From NCBI RefSeq assembly GCF_001885075.1, contig NZ_MODU01000004.1, positions 2,666,001 to 2,730,000 of the forward strand: a stretch of 64,000 bases of DNA. Direction: 5' to 3'. This document shows positions 57,020 through 64,000 of the stretch, piece by piece. The position numbers and the translations under genes were made by a program. The notes below the pieces were generated by a model, which did no database searches, was not told where the DNA came from, and saw only the letters and a program-made list of their open reading frames with translations. How positions within the stretch are numbered: the stretch's first letter is position 1; each line of letters opens with the position of its first letter. This DNA comes from Alteromonas sp. V450 (lineage in GTDB: Bacteria; Pseudomonadota; Gammaproteobacteria; Enterobacterales; Alteromonadaceae).

Positions 57020-58899
57020 TTATTGCATTAGTGCGGTTAGGCTTTCAGCAACTTGCTTTGCTTTAGCGGCACGTGCAGCTTGCTGTTCCATTAAGTCTTT
57101 CGCCGTTTGACGAACTTTAGACATTGGTGCTTTCGCTAATTTTGCTACACCTGCACCGTAGTCCTTATCTGCGTTGTACATATACGCACTGATAATGACG
57201 CGAATTTCTTCTTCAGGTACCGAAGCTAACGCTCCGCCTAGGTTACTAATTAAGTTTTCCTGGCCTTCTTTAGTTAGGTTTCTGAAAAACTCACCCGCTT
57301 GCTTAAAGTTTTGCTCTTTGTAAAACGGAATTTGTTGTGTCATACCTGCAAGCGGCTTGCTTGAATAACGAAATGCTGGGTCTTCGTTAAGATCAAGACG
57401 ACGGCTTGGCTGGTAGTTCACATCGCGATTAGTACGAGTTGTGCGTAGCTGACCATGTTGCTCATGGTTGTTGATAACCGCATTTTTAGGCGCATTAACT
57501 GGAATGCGGTACGCGTTTACACCCAGGCGATAGCGCTGTGTATCAGCATATGAGAACAAACGACCTTGAAGCATTCTGTCTTCTGACGGCTCAATACCAG
57601 GAATTAGATTGCTCGGTGCAAATGCCGCTTGTTCAGTTTCTTCAAAGAAGTTATCTGGTACACGATTAAGCACTAAGCGACCAATCTTTTTAGCCGGCAC
57701 AAGCGATTCAGGCCAAATCTTAGTGGTATCAAGTGGGTTAAACTCAAAATCATCCAATTGCTCTGGCTCCAGCTCTTGTAAATAAAGATCCCAAGACGCT
57801 GTTTCACCATTTTCACCAATTCGCGTGTAAATGTCGGTAGTATGCGGCTGCATATCCGTTCCCTGCACTTTCATGGCTTCTTCATTGGTGAAGTTCTTAA
57901 TTGGCTGGTTCGACTTCCATGTGAACTTCACGTACTTGTAATTACCTTCGTCATCAACAAACTTGAAAGCATGTACACCTGAACCATCCATATTTAGATA
58001 GCTTGCCGGTGTGCCGTAGTCAGAGAAAAGCATAGTTAACGTGTGCGTTGACTCTGGGACGTGCGAGAAGAAATCAAAAATGCGCTTAGGCTCTTGCTTA
58101 TTCGTTACCGGCGATGGTTTAAATGCATGCACCATATCTGGGAACTTGATTGCATCGCTAGTACCAATCCGAATAGATAATTGCCCACTCAGAAGGCGCT
58201 GGCAAGTTTCCTAGCAAAGCGTGGGAATGCAGGAATGGCTGTTCCCTTTCAAATTCCCAGAATGAAGCTAGGAAGCTTGCCAGACCTTCCCGAAGGGCGA
58301 GTTTAAAATGTCCGTACTCTTTGTTGTGTCACCTTGATGTAGAACCACTATACCTTCGGTAACACGTCGCGATTACGAACATTTTAACTCTCGCTGAGAG
58401 GGTAATTATCTATACGGATTGGTATCAAGAAAACCGGGAAGTTGTTACCGACGAGATCCCAGTTACCTTGTTCGGTGTAAAACTTCACTGCAAAGCCACG
58501 CGGGTCGCGCAGCGTCTCAGGTGACAGATGACCATGTACTACCGATGAAAAACGAACAAAAACGTCGGTCTTTTTACCCGCTGATTGAAACGGCGCAGCC
58601 AATGTTTCGTCTGAAAGGTCGACCAGGTTTTCATAATATCCATAAACGCCTGTACCACGGGCGTGAACAACACGCTCCGGAATACGCTCTCGGTCAAATG
58701 CCGCTAGCTTTTCAATAAGGTGAGAGTCTTGCAATAAAACCGGTCCCCATGGGCCTGCTGTTTGCGAATTTTGGTTATCGCCTACGGGGGCACCATTTTG
58801 ACGGGTTAATGTGTCGGCGCTTACGCCTAAGGTAAGCATACTGGCAGCTACGCCGCCTAGGATAAATTTCGCTAACGTTGATTTCATTGAGGTTCTCAC
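57020..58899 (-). pseudogene. katB: KatB-type periplasmic catalase, broken by an insertion
   Basis: Haem catalase. The 5' part (171 codons from GTG 58899) has a signal peptide ([20 protein letters not shown]), catalytic His (RVVHARGTG), and [10 protein letters not shown], and reads into [10 protein letters not shown] (catalytic Asn) before turning into the insertion and stop ([12 protein letters not shown]). The 3' part (57020-58135) restarts at MVHAFKPSP and contains haem-ligand RLFSYADTQRYRLG. Between them lies a 263-bp element. Assuming a TA duplication, simple excision would leave two extra bases, so the frame is not restored. The GTG is overlapped by the stop of a 58-residue gene upstream. 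Confidence 0.9.
58162..58424. mobile_element. 263-bp MITE-like element inside katB
   Basis: Terminal inverted repeats of 31 bp (28/31 identical): TACCAATCCGNATAGATAAT at each end, outermost bases TA, suggestive of TA-target (IS630/Tc1-like) insertion. Inside is a second inverted repeat (GGCAAGTTTCCTAGC-like and GCTAGGAAGCTTGCC). No transposase; probably mobilised in trans by a related IS elsewhere in the genome. Confidence 0.75.
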
Positions 58900-59072
58900 A
58901 GCTGTACTCCTACATGAAGGTTGGTACGAGGTTTAGGGGCTTCGACTTCTACGCAAACTTGGTCGCCATAATAGTTATCAGCGTAATTGCAATGCGTTCG
59001 ATTTGGTTGATTCTTTGTGGAGGAAACACGGTGGCTGTTCGCCGTTGTTAGCTTTTTTAATAGTTCGCTCAT
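58896..59072 (-). CDS. 58-residue protein overlapping the start of katB
   Basis: ATG at 59072 preceded by AAGGAG at 6-7 nt. The product is 58 residues ([20 protein letters not shown] at the N-terminus; a [13 protein letters not shown] segment with two cysteines in the middle; C-terminus LHVGVQL). Its TGA overlaps the GTG of katB (GTGA), and GGAG lies 7 nt before that GTG, so the two are translationally coupled. Function unknown; it may be a catalase-associated small protein. It is easy to miss because of size. Confidence 0.65.
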   Translation of the reverse strand: MSELLKKLTTANSHRVSSTKNQPNRTHCNYADNYYGDQVCVEVEAPKPRTNLHVGVQL

Positions 59073-59346
59073 TTGGCTCTCCTTGTTAAGTTGAGAGCAT
59101 TATCATTAATTAAACAAAACTATTAAAACGGGTTAAAACGATTCAAATAATTAAATTATTAGATTACAAAGATGCTCGCTAATCTAGAAAAAGTATGAAG
59201 GTGAATAAATGATACGTGACGAAAGAAAGGTTGATAGATATTTGTTGTGCACAGTTACGGGGTAACGGCGCCATTTGAAAGCAATAAGAATAAATGACGC
59301 CAGTTTACTAGATAACCCTAAATACCTGGTCTCCAACCTCTGATCT

Positions 59347-60699
59347 CTAACCTTCAAGCCATGGCCCAGTTATAGCTAAGGTCTTCGTTGGAGAGTAAAT
59401 ATTCACGAAAAGTGTATTGCCGTCAGGCGAGAAACACGCGCCGGCAAGTTCAGTTTGCGCATGGAGCTTTGCAAAGTTATACACTTCTCCATTTGGTGTA
59501 ACACCGCGTAAGTGATTATCAACAATGTCGGTATATTGGTCTTCGCACACCAATAGATGACCGTTTGGACATACGGTTAGGTTATCGCCAAAATTATATA
59601 AGTTCTTGTCTTCACTTTCTAAAAACAGCTGAAGCTTGTCTTGTTTACCATCAGCAGAAGGAACAAGTTTCATTACCTGACCGAGCTGCTTTTGGCCTCC
59701 ACTAGTACAGCAAAAATAAAGCTCATCTTCACCCCAATGTATACCTTCACCGCGAGCGAATAAAGCAGCACCTTTCTCATATCCTCTAGCGCGTAAGTCA
59801 TCGTTCGGGCTTTCAGGATTGTCTAACGCTATCCACTCTACATCAAACCACTCTGATATTGGCATAGAGCTTGAAGACCAGTTACGTGTATCGAATTGAG
59901 GGTTATTTTTAACGACTAAGGCTTCTAACTGACCGCCAGCTGCCAAGTTAGCGTACTCGTTAGGTACGAAGCGATAAAGCAAACTGTCACCCTGATCTTC
60001 TGTGAGGTAAACAATACCGGTTTTAGGGTCGACGCAAGCCGCTTCATGGTTAAAGCGACCCATTGCTTTAAGCGGTTTAGCTTCAATCAATGAGCCAGCG
60101 CTTGCAGGTACTTCAAAAATGTAGCCATGATCTTTGTTTACTACATCGCCGTTAGGGCCATGGGGACGATCTACCGACTCTTCGCATGTTAGCCATGTCC
60201 CCCAAGGCGTAATACCGCCCGAGCAATTTCTAACCGTTCCAACAAGGCTAATAAACTCTCGCTCAACCTTTTGCGTGGTAAGGTTATATACCATTGTTGT
60301 GGTACCGCCAGGTAAAGCAGTTCCATTGTGATAGTTGTCGTAGGCCAACTCGCTAGTATGCTTTTGAATAGACTGTGGCTGAGCATTTAAATGTTTGGGG
60401 TGCAGCTCATGGTTTCGTATAAGCGCCACTTTGTCGCTACTGCCTGCTACAGGCAAACACCCCATACCGTCTGCTCTGTCAGGTACATGCATACCATCAG
60501 ACATGCTATCTCCAAGACTAGATATAATCTTATAGCTAAAGCCTTTAGGTAAATCGAGCAGCTTTTGAGGGTCGGTGACTAACGCACCATAGCCTTCACT
60601 AATTGGCATAGACGCCAAACTCATTTTCTTACCGAAAGCACTACTAGCCAGGCCACCAAATGCCAAAGAGCCCACTAAGAACTGGCGTCGTGTAATCAT
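59347..60699 (-). CDS. Tat-exported DUF839 / PhoX-like phosphatase family protein
   Basis: 450 residues. Twin-arginine signal peptide MITRRQFLVGSLAFGGLASS. The mature protein has the PhoX/DUF839 pattern (GMGCLPVAGSSDKVALIRNH near residue 77, NCSGGITPWGTWLTCEESVD, FNHEAACVDPKTGIVYLTED). PhoX-type enzymes are Ca2+/Fe3+ alkaline phosphatases; whether all metal ligands are present was not checked. The start with GAGG upstream is preferred over an ATG six codons further out. Confidence 0.85.
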   Translation of the reverse strand: MITRRQFLVGSLAFGGLASSAFGKKMSLASMPISEGYGALVTDPQKLLDLPKGFSYKIISSLGDSMSDGMHVPDRADGMGCLPVAGSSDKVALIRNHELHPKHLNAQPQSIQKHTSELAYDNYHNGTALPGGTTTMVYNLTTQKVEREFISLVGTVRNCSGGITPWGTWLTCEESVDRPHGPNGDVVNKDHGYIFEVPASAGSLIEAKPLKAMGRFNHEAACVDPKTGIVYLTEDQGDSLLYRFVPNEYANLAAGGQLEALVVKNNPQFDTRNWSSSSMPISEWFDVEWIALDNPESPNDDLRARGYEKGAALFARGEGIHWGEDELYFCCTSGGQKQLGQVMKLVPSADGKQDKLQLFLESEDKNLYNFGDNLTVCPNGHLLVCEDQYTDIVDNHLRGVTPNGEVYNFAKLHAQTELAGACFSPDGNTLFVNIYSPTKTLAITGPWLEG

Positions 60700-60828
60700 G
60701 AAAACCTCGTTAAACAATAAAGCCGGGCATGATAGCCATTAATTGTTACAGTATAACAACACTATAGAAAATCAATCGCAAGTGACATTCGCAGTTTATA
60801 GGCAGACAGCTTGAAGAAAGCGGCTAAT

Positions 60829-60895
60829 GGAGGAATGGCGTTGATGTTGAAGCTCTTACTTAAAAGCTGGGATGGGTTTAGGGCGTGTTTCCTCC
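60829..60895. repeat. degraded structured repeat (copy B)
   Basis: GGAGGAA at 60829-60835 pairs with TTCCTCC at 60889-60895. The core has GGGATGGGTTTAGGGCGTGT, matching CATGGATGGGTTTACGGCGT of copy C with few changes. Arms differ from both other copies. Confidence 0.5.
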
Positions 60896-60923
60896 TCTCC
60901 CACCAAGCTTAATAAATGCTAAA

Positions 60924-61027
60924 GGGGTGGCGCTTATTCAATCTAGAACTCTCAGCTGCATGGATGCAGCTGCGAAGCCCCCATGGATGGGTTTACGGCG
61001 TGTTCTAGATTGAATAAGCGCCCCCCC
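60924..61027. repeat. structured inverted-repeat element (copy C), downstream of tuf
   Basis: Arms of 26 bp (60924-60949 and 61002-61027; one mismatch), starting GGGGTGGCGCTTATTCAATC. Core carries hairpins CAGCTGCA-tgga-TGCAGCTG and CCCAT-gg-ATGGG, then TTTACGGCGTGT. Core, but not the arms, is shared with copy A at 8575-8688. Confidence 0.8.
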
Positions 61028-61041
61028 AAAATGAAGGCATA

Positions 61042-61069
61042 AAAAAAGCGCACCTAAGTGCGCTTTTTT
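61042..61069. terminator. terminator of the tRNA-tufB operon
   Basis: AAAAAAGCGCAC-ctaa-GTGCGCTTTTTT, symmetrical with runs on both sides, 25 nt after the tuf stop. Confidence 0.92.
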
Positions 61070-61093
61070 GTACCTTATGTTGCTAAGTCTAGA

Positions 61094-62278
61094 TTAGTCT
61101 AGGATCTTAGATACAACACCAGCACCTACTGTACGACCACCTTCACGGATTGCGAAACGAAGACCTTCTTCCATCGCGATCGGAGCAATTAGCTCAACTT
61201 TGAATTTAAGGTTGTCACCAGGCATTACCATTTCTACGCCTTCTGGAAGCTCTACAGCACCAGTTACGTCAGTTGTACGGAAGTAGAACTGTGGACGGTA
61301 GCCTTTGAAGAATGGAGTATGACGGCCACCTTCATCTTTAGATAGTACGTATACTTCTGCTTCGAAGTTAACGTGTGGCGTGATTGAACCAGGCTTAGCT
61401 AGTACTTGACCACGCTCAACTTCGTCACGCTTAGTACCACGTAGAAGAACACCAACGTTCTCACCCGCGCGGCCTTCGTCAAGAAGCTTACGGAACATCT
61501 CAACACCAGTACAAGTAGTCTTAGTAGTGTCTTTGATACCTACGATTTCTACTTCTTCACCAACCTTGATGATACCTTGCTCAACACGACCTGTTACAAC
61601 AGTACCACGGCCTGAGATTGAGAATACGTCTTCGATTGGAAGAATGAACGGCTTGTCGATTGCACGCTCTGGCTCTGGGATGTATGAATCAAGCGCTTCA
61701 CCAAGCTCGATGATTTTCTTTTCCCACTCTGCGTCGCCTTCAAGCGCTTTAAGAGCTGAACCTTGGATAACTGGTAGGTCATCACCTGGGAATTCGTATT
61801 CGTTAAGAAGTTCACGAACTTCCATTTCTACTAGCTCTAGAAGCTCTTCATCGTCAACCATGTCACACTTGTTCATGAATACGATGATGTAAGGAATACC
61901 AACCTGACGGCCAAGTAGGATGTGCTCACGAGTCTGAGGCATAGGACCATCAGTCGCAGCAACTACTAGGATACCACCGTCCATCTGAGCAGCACCAGTG
62001 ATCATGTTTTTAACGTAATCAGCGTGTCCTGGGCAGTCTACGTGTGCGTAGTGACGAGTAGGAGTATCGTATTCTACGTGTGAAGTAGAAATGGTGATAC
62101 CACGAGCTTTCTCTTCAGGCGCGTTATCGATTTGATCGAAAGCCTGTGCGTTACCGCCGTAAGTTTTAGAAAGAACTGTAGTGATAGCTGCAGTTAGGGT
62201 AGTTTTACCGTGGTCAACGTGGCCGATTGTACCCACGTTTACGTGGGGTTTCGTACGTTCAAACTTTTCTTTTGCCAT
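61094..62278 (-). CDS. tufB: Elongation factor Tu
   Basis: 394-residue GTPase that delivers aminoacyl-tRNA to the ribosome. GTP motifs GHVDHGKTT (18-26), [12 protein letters not shown], and GSALKAL; domain II and III residues [36 protein letters not shown]. Lies downstream of four tRNA genes in the thrU-tyrU-glyT-thrT-tufB order known from E. coli, so this copy corresponds to tufB. Confidence 0.99.
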   Translation of the reverse strand: MAKEKFERTKPHVNVGTIGHVDHGKTTLTAAITTVLSKTYGGNAQAFDQIDNAPEEKARGITISTSHVEYDTPTRHYAHVDCPGHADYVKNMITGAAQMDGGILVVAATDGPMPQTREHILLGRQVGIPYIIVFMNKCDMVDDEELLELVEMEVRELLNEYEFPGDDLPVIQGSALKALEGDAEWEKKIIELGEALDSYIPEPERAIDKPFILPIEDVFSISGRGTVVTGRVEQGIIKVGEEVEIVGIKDTTKTTCTGVEMFRKLLDEGRAGENVGVLLRGTKRDEVERGQVLAKPGSITPHVNFEAEVYVLSKDEGGRHTPFFKGYRPQFYFRTTDVTGAVELPEGVEMVMPGDNLKFKVELIAPIAMEEGLRFAIREGGRTVGAGVVSKILD

Positions 62279-62345
62279 TTCTATTATCCCAGCAAAGTTA
62301 CATTAAAAAATTTAGAAATTTTACATGAGCTGGGGAGAAATAAAC

Positions 62346-62421
62346 TGGTGCTGATAGGCAGATTTGAACTGCCGACCTCACCCTTACCAAGGGTGCGCTC
62401 TACCAACTGAGCTATATCAGC
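62346..62421 (-). tRNA. thrT: tRNA-Thr (GGT)
   Basis: 76 nt including encoded CCA. Acceptor GCTGATA/TATCAGC, anticodon loop TTGGTAA (anticodon GGT), T-arm TTCAAATC. Adjacent to tuf. Confidence 0.96.
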
Positions 62422-62428
62422 ACTGATT

Positions 62429-62503
<75 letters not shown>

Positions 62504-62537
62504 AAATCCTAATTCTCTGGCCACCTCATAGAGAAAG

Positions 62538-62622
62538 TGGTGGAGGGGGCAGGATTCGAACCTGCGAAGGCTGAGCCGGCAGATTTACAGTCTGCTCCCG
62601 TTGACCGCTTGGGTACCCCTCC
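62538..62622 (-). tRNA. tyrU: tRNA-Tyr (GTA)
   Basis: 85 nt including CCA, with the long variable arm of class II tRNAs. Acceptor GGAGGGG/CCCCTCC, anticodon loop CTGTAAA (anticodon GTA). Confidence 0.96.
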
Positions 62623-62629
62623 AGATTGA

Positions 62630-62705
<76 letters not shown>

Positions 62706-62725
62706 ACTACATCAAGTGGGTGCGC

Positions 62726-62754
62726 ATTCTAGAGTATTGTTTAACTCTGTGCAA
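62726..62754 (-). promoter_or_regulatory. sigma-70 promoter of the tRNA-tufB operon
   Basis: On the minus strand TTGCAC (62749-62754), 17-bp spacer, TAGAAT (62726-62731), followed by a GCGC discriminator typical of stringently controlled stable-RNA promoters. Confidence 0.85.
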
Positions 62755-62814
62755 GTGTCTTTTTGAAAATTTTTCAATTTTCTTTTTTGACCAATTTTTC
62801 AACTAATCAAAAAC

Positions 62815-63573
62815 TTACGTCGATGTTTGCTGTAAAAGTTCACGTCGAGCGTAGCGGGCAAGACCCTGCATCACCAAATGAGCGAGGCGCATGTTATCAG
62901 CAGATTTTAAGAATGCAAACACTTTTTTGTCTCCACCCCCTAAAATTATGTCAAATTCGGTTTGTTTGCTTGATATGTAATCAACCGCGCTCAAATAAAC
63001 ACCATATAGGGCAGCATGGCACCCTGTTGCCACACAATCTTCTGTGTCGGTGCCTACGCCAAAGGTGGTCGGAATTTCATCATTCGCGAACACTTTTTTA
63101 GTTGAAGCAACCAAAGCATTACGCATTACTTGAAAACCAGGCACGATCCAACCGCCTAAATGTTGACCATCTACAACAAAATCCACCGTTATTGCCGTAC
63201 CCACATCCATAACAAAAAATGCTTTTTTTGACTTTTCTGCAGCGCAGACCATGGCAAGCCATCTATCTACGCCCATTTTTTGAACATTCGCGTAACTATT
63301 TTTTATGCCGAAGGCTTCTTTCTCTGTGTGCTTTTCTACAAAAATAATATTCCGCTCATTGCACATGGTGGATATTTCATCAACCAGCTCCTGGTTTCTC
63401 ACAGAAGCTATATATAAATGGGAAATTTTTTTCTGAGAATCGATAAAAGAGAAAAGAGAATTGGCATTTTCACATGCATTGGGCTCTTCTTCTGCATGAG
63501 AAAGCAGAGAATATTTTATTCGGGTGTTACCGATATCCACTAATATGACGTGGCTTTCTTCAATGTTGTTCAT
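62815..63573 (-). CDS. coaX: Type III pantothenate kinase
   Basis: 252 residues. Phosphorylates pantothenate, the first step of coenzyme A synthesis. ATP-binding ILVDIGNTRIKYS (Asp13), GVDRWLAMV, catalytic VMDVGTAITVDFV, then GGWIVPGFQVMRNAL. Monovalent-cation-dependent type III family. Follows birA in the same direction, a frequent pair, and is upstream of the tRNA-tufB promoter. Confidence 0.96.
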   Translation of the reverse strand: MNNIEESHVILVDIGNTRIKYSLLSHAEEEPNACENANSLFSFIDSQKKISHLYIASVRNQELVDEISTMCNERNIIFVEKHTEKEAFGIKNSYANVQKMGVDRWLAMVCAAEKSKKAFFVMDVGTAITVDFVVDGQHLGGWIVPGFQVMRNALVASTKKVFANDEIPTTFGVGTDTEDCVATGCHAALYGVYLSAVDYISSKQTEFDIILGGGDKKVFAFLKSADNMRLAHLVMQGLARYARRELLQQTST

Positions 63574-63646
63574 ATTTTTGGTTTCAATCGCAAAGCAATG
63601 CGTAAAACGAACGGATAAAATGCTTATTAAAAATCACAAAGATGAA

Positions 63647-63689
63647 CTACGAAGTACTTTTATAATAACAATGGCGCAAATCTTCGTAG
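63647..63689. other. inverted repeat between birA and coaX
   Basis: CTACGAAG (63647-63654) pairs with CTTCGTAG (63682-63689) around a 27-nt loop, in the 147-nt birA-coaX gap. Not a convincing terminator; may be a regulatory structure. Confidence 0.3.
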
Positions 63690-63720
63690 CTCAGCTATAA
63701 AGTAAAACAAAAATAAAAAG

Positions 63721-64000
63721 TTAATTGCCTCTAAGGCTAACTTCACCACCGTGGAATCGCGTAATACCGTCTTGCGTTTCAACAAGAAGCGCGCCGCTAG
63801 CGTCCACTCCCCTATCGATTCCGGAAAAACGTTTCTCACCCATTTGCAAAACAATGCGTTTATCGGCATATAAGTCGAGCGCTTCCCAATATGCAGTGAA
63901 TGGTCCGAACCCTTGTTGGGTAAATTTCGGTAAATAGGACCATAGCGATTTAATAATTTCTGCCGCTAATGCATTTCTATCTGGAATGGTGCCTAAATAA
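63721..64000 (-). CDS. birA: BirA, biotin ligase/repressor (3' part only)
   Basis: The last 92 codons, truncated at the right edge. Sequence shows the C-terminal catalytic-core end (AEIIKSLWSYLPKFTQQGFG, YWEALDLYADKRIVLQMGEK) and the C-terminal beta domain (FSGIDRGVDASGALLVETQD, GITRFHGGEVSLRGN) of BirA. Biotinylates acetyl-CoA carboxylase and represses biotin genes. Precedes coaX. Confidence 0.9.
   Translation of the reverse strand, partial: YLGTIPDRNALAAEIIKSLWSYLPKFTQQGFGPFTAYWEALDLYADKRIVLQMGEKRFSGIDRGVDASGALLVETQDGITRFHGGEVSLRGN

Larger units (their letters stand above)
60700..61093. other. gap between tuf and the DUF839 gene
   Basis: No gene. Carries two tandem structured repeats (60829-60895 degraded; 60924-61027 intact) and the tuf terminator. 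Confidence 0.7.

Noticed and set aside
59073..59346. Possible OxyR or Fur site upstream of the small catalase gene
   Set aside because: Only loose half-sites (AATAG, GATAAT) in an AT-rich stretch; below any reasonable threshold.
62791..62806. Another TTGACCA half site before coaX/tRNA
   Set aside because: The second half is not TGGTCAA and the context is a stable-RNA promoter.

Overview
The window reads as chromosome of a marine gammaproteobacterium of the Alteromonadales, most likely Alteromonas or a close relative. This is inferred from a Na+-translocating NADH dehydrogenase (nqr), FabV as enoyl reductase, mdh/argR as divergent neighbours, a large Oar-like TonB-dependent receptor, a CrbS/CrbR-type acetate control system and the enterobacterial-style order thrU-tyrU-glyT-thrT-tufB. 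No database was searched. Nearly all of the DNA is ordinary, densely packed chromosome. There is no prophage, transposase gene, rRNA or CRISPR array.

Layout. 1-10.4 kb: core metabolism (nqrB partial, nqrA, fabV, an FklB-type prolyl isomerase, ppc, a duplicated-domain exported protein, mdh, argR). 10.4-21 kb: a DJ-1/PfpI protein, a TonB-dependent receptor, a translationally coupled pair made of a PhnD-like sensor and a membrane-bound winged-helix-like protein, uridine kinase plus NupC, a 2-oxoglutarate oxygenase and a TPR lipoprotein. A TTGACCA-nn-TGGTCAA palindrome recurs in this block. 21-23.6 kb: fasciclin, MAPEG and diguanylate cyclase genes. 23.6-40.5 kb: an acetate block (DnaQ-like exonuclease, cNMP/CBS/DUF294 protein, ActP-type symporter with its DUF4212 partner, CrbS-type symporter/hybrid kinase, CrbR-type regulator, acs, a divergent porin). 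A RimK/deacylase/RimB-type operon and an MscS-like channel sit inside it. A shared AGAC-nn-(T/A)-(G/A)GTC-type motif lies upstream of the actP operon and in the acs/porin gap. 40.6-44 kb: Na/Pi-type transporter, aldo/keto reductase and a truncated chemoreceptor-like protein.

44-56 kb is the most unusual part. Two paralogous secreted subtilases with SLH-like C-termini flank an exported protein of unknown function, an FHA-GAF protein, a 1046-residue Ser/Thr kinase with TPRs, a soluble NarL-class histidine kinase and a LuxR-type response regulator. The two protease promoters carry nearly the same 16-bp palindrome in the same orientation, which suggests one regulon controlled by the enclosed phosphorelay.

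56-60.7 kb: an ankB-like ankyrin gene precedes a periplasmic catalase (katB) that is broken by a 263-bp element with 31-bp terminal inverted repeats. A previously easy-to-miss 58-codon gene is fused by stop/start overlap to the 5' end of katB. A Tat-exported DUF839/PhoX-like protein follows. 60.7-64 kb: two tandem structured repeats, tufB, four tRNAs with a clear promoter, coaX and the 3' end of birA.

Structured repeats found downstream of mdh and of tuf have different long stem arms but the same two-hairpin core, which makes them candidates for a dispersed structural element.
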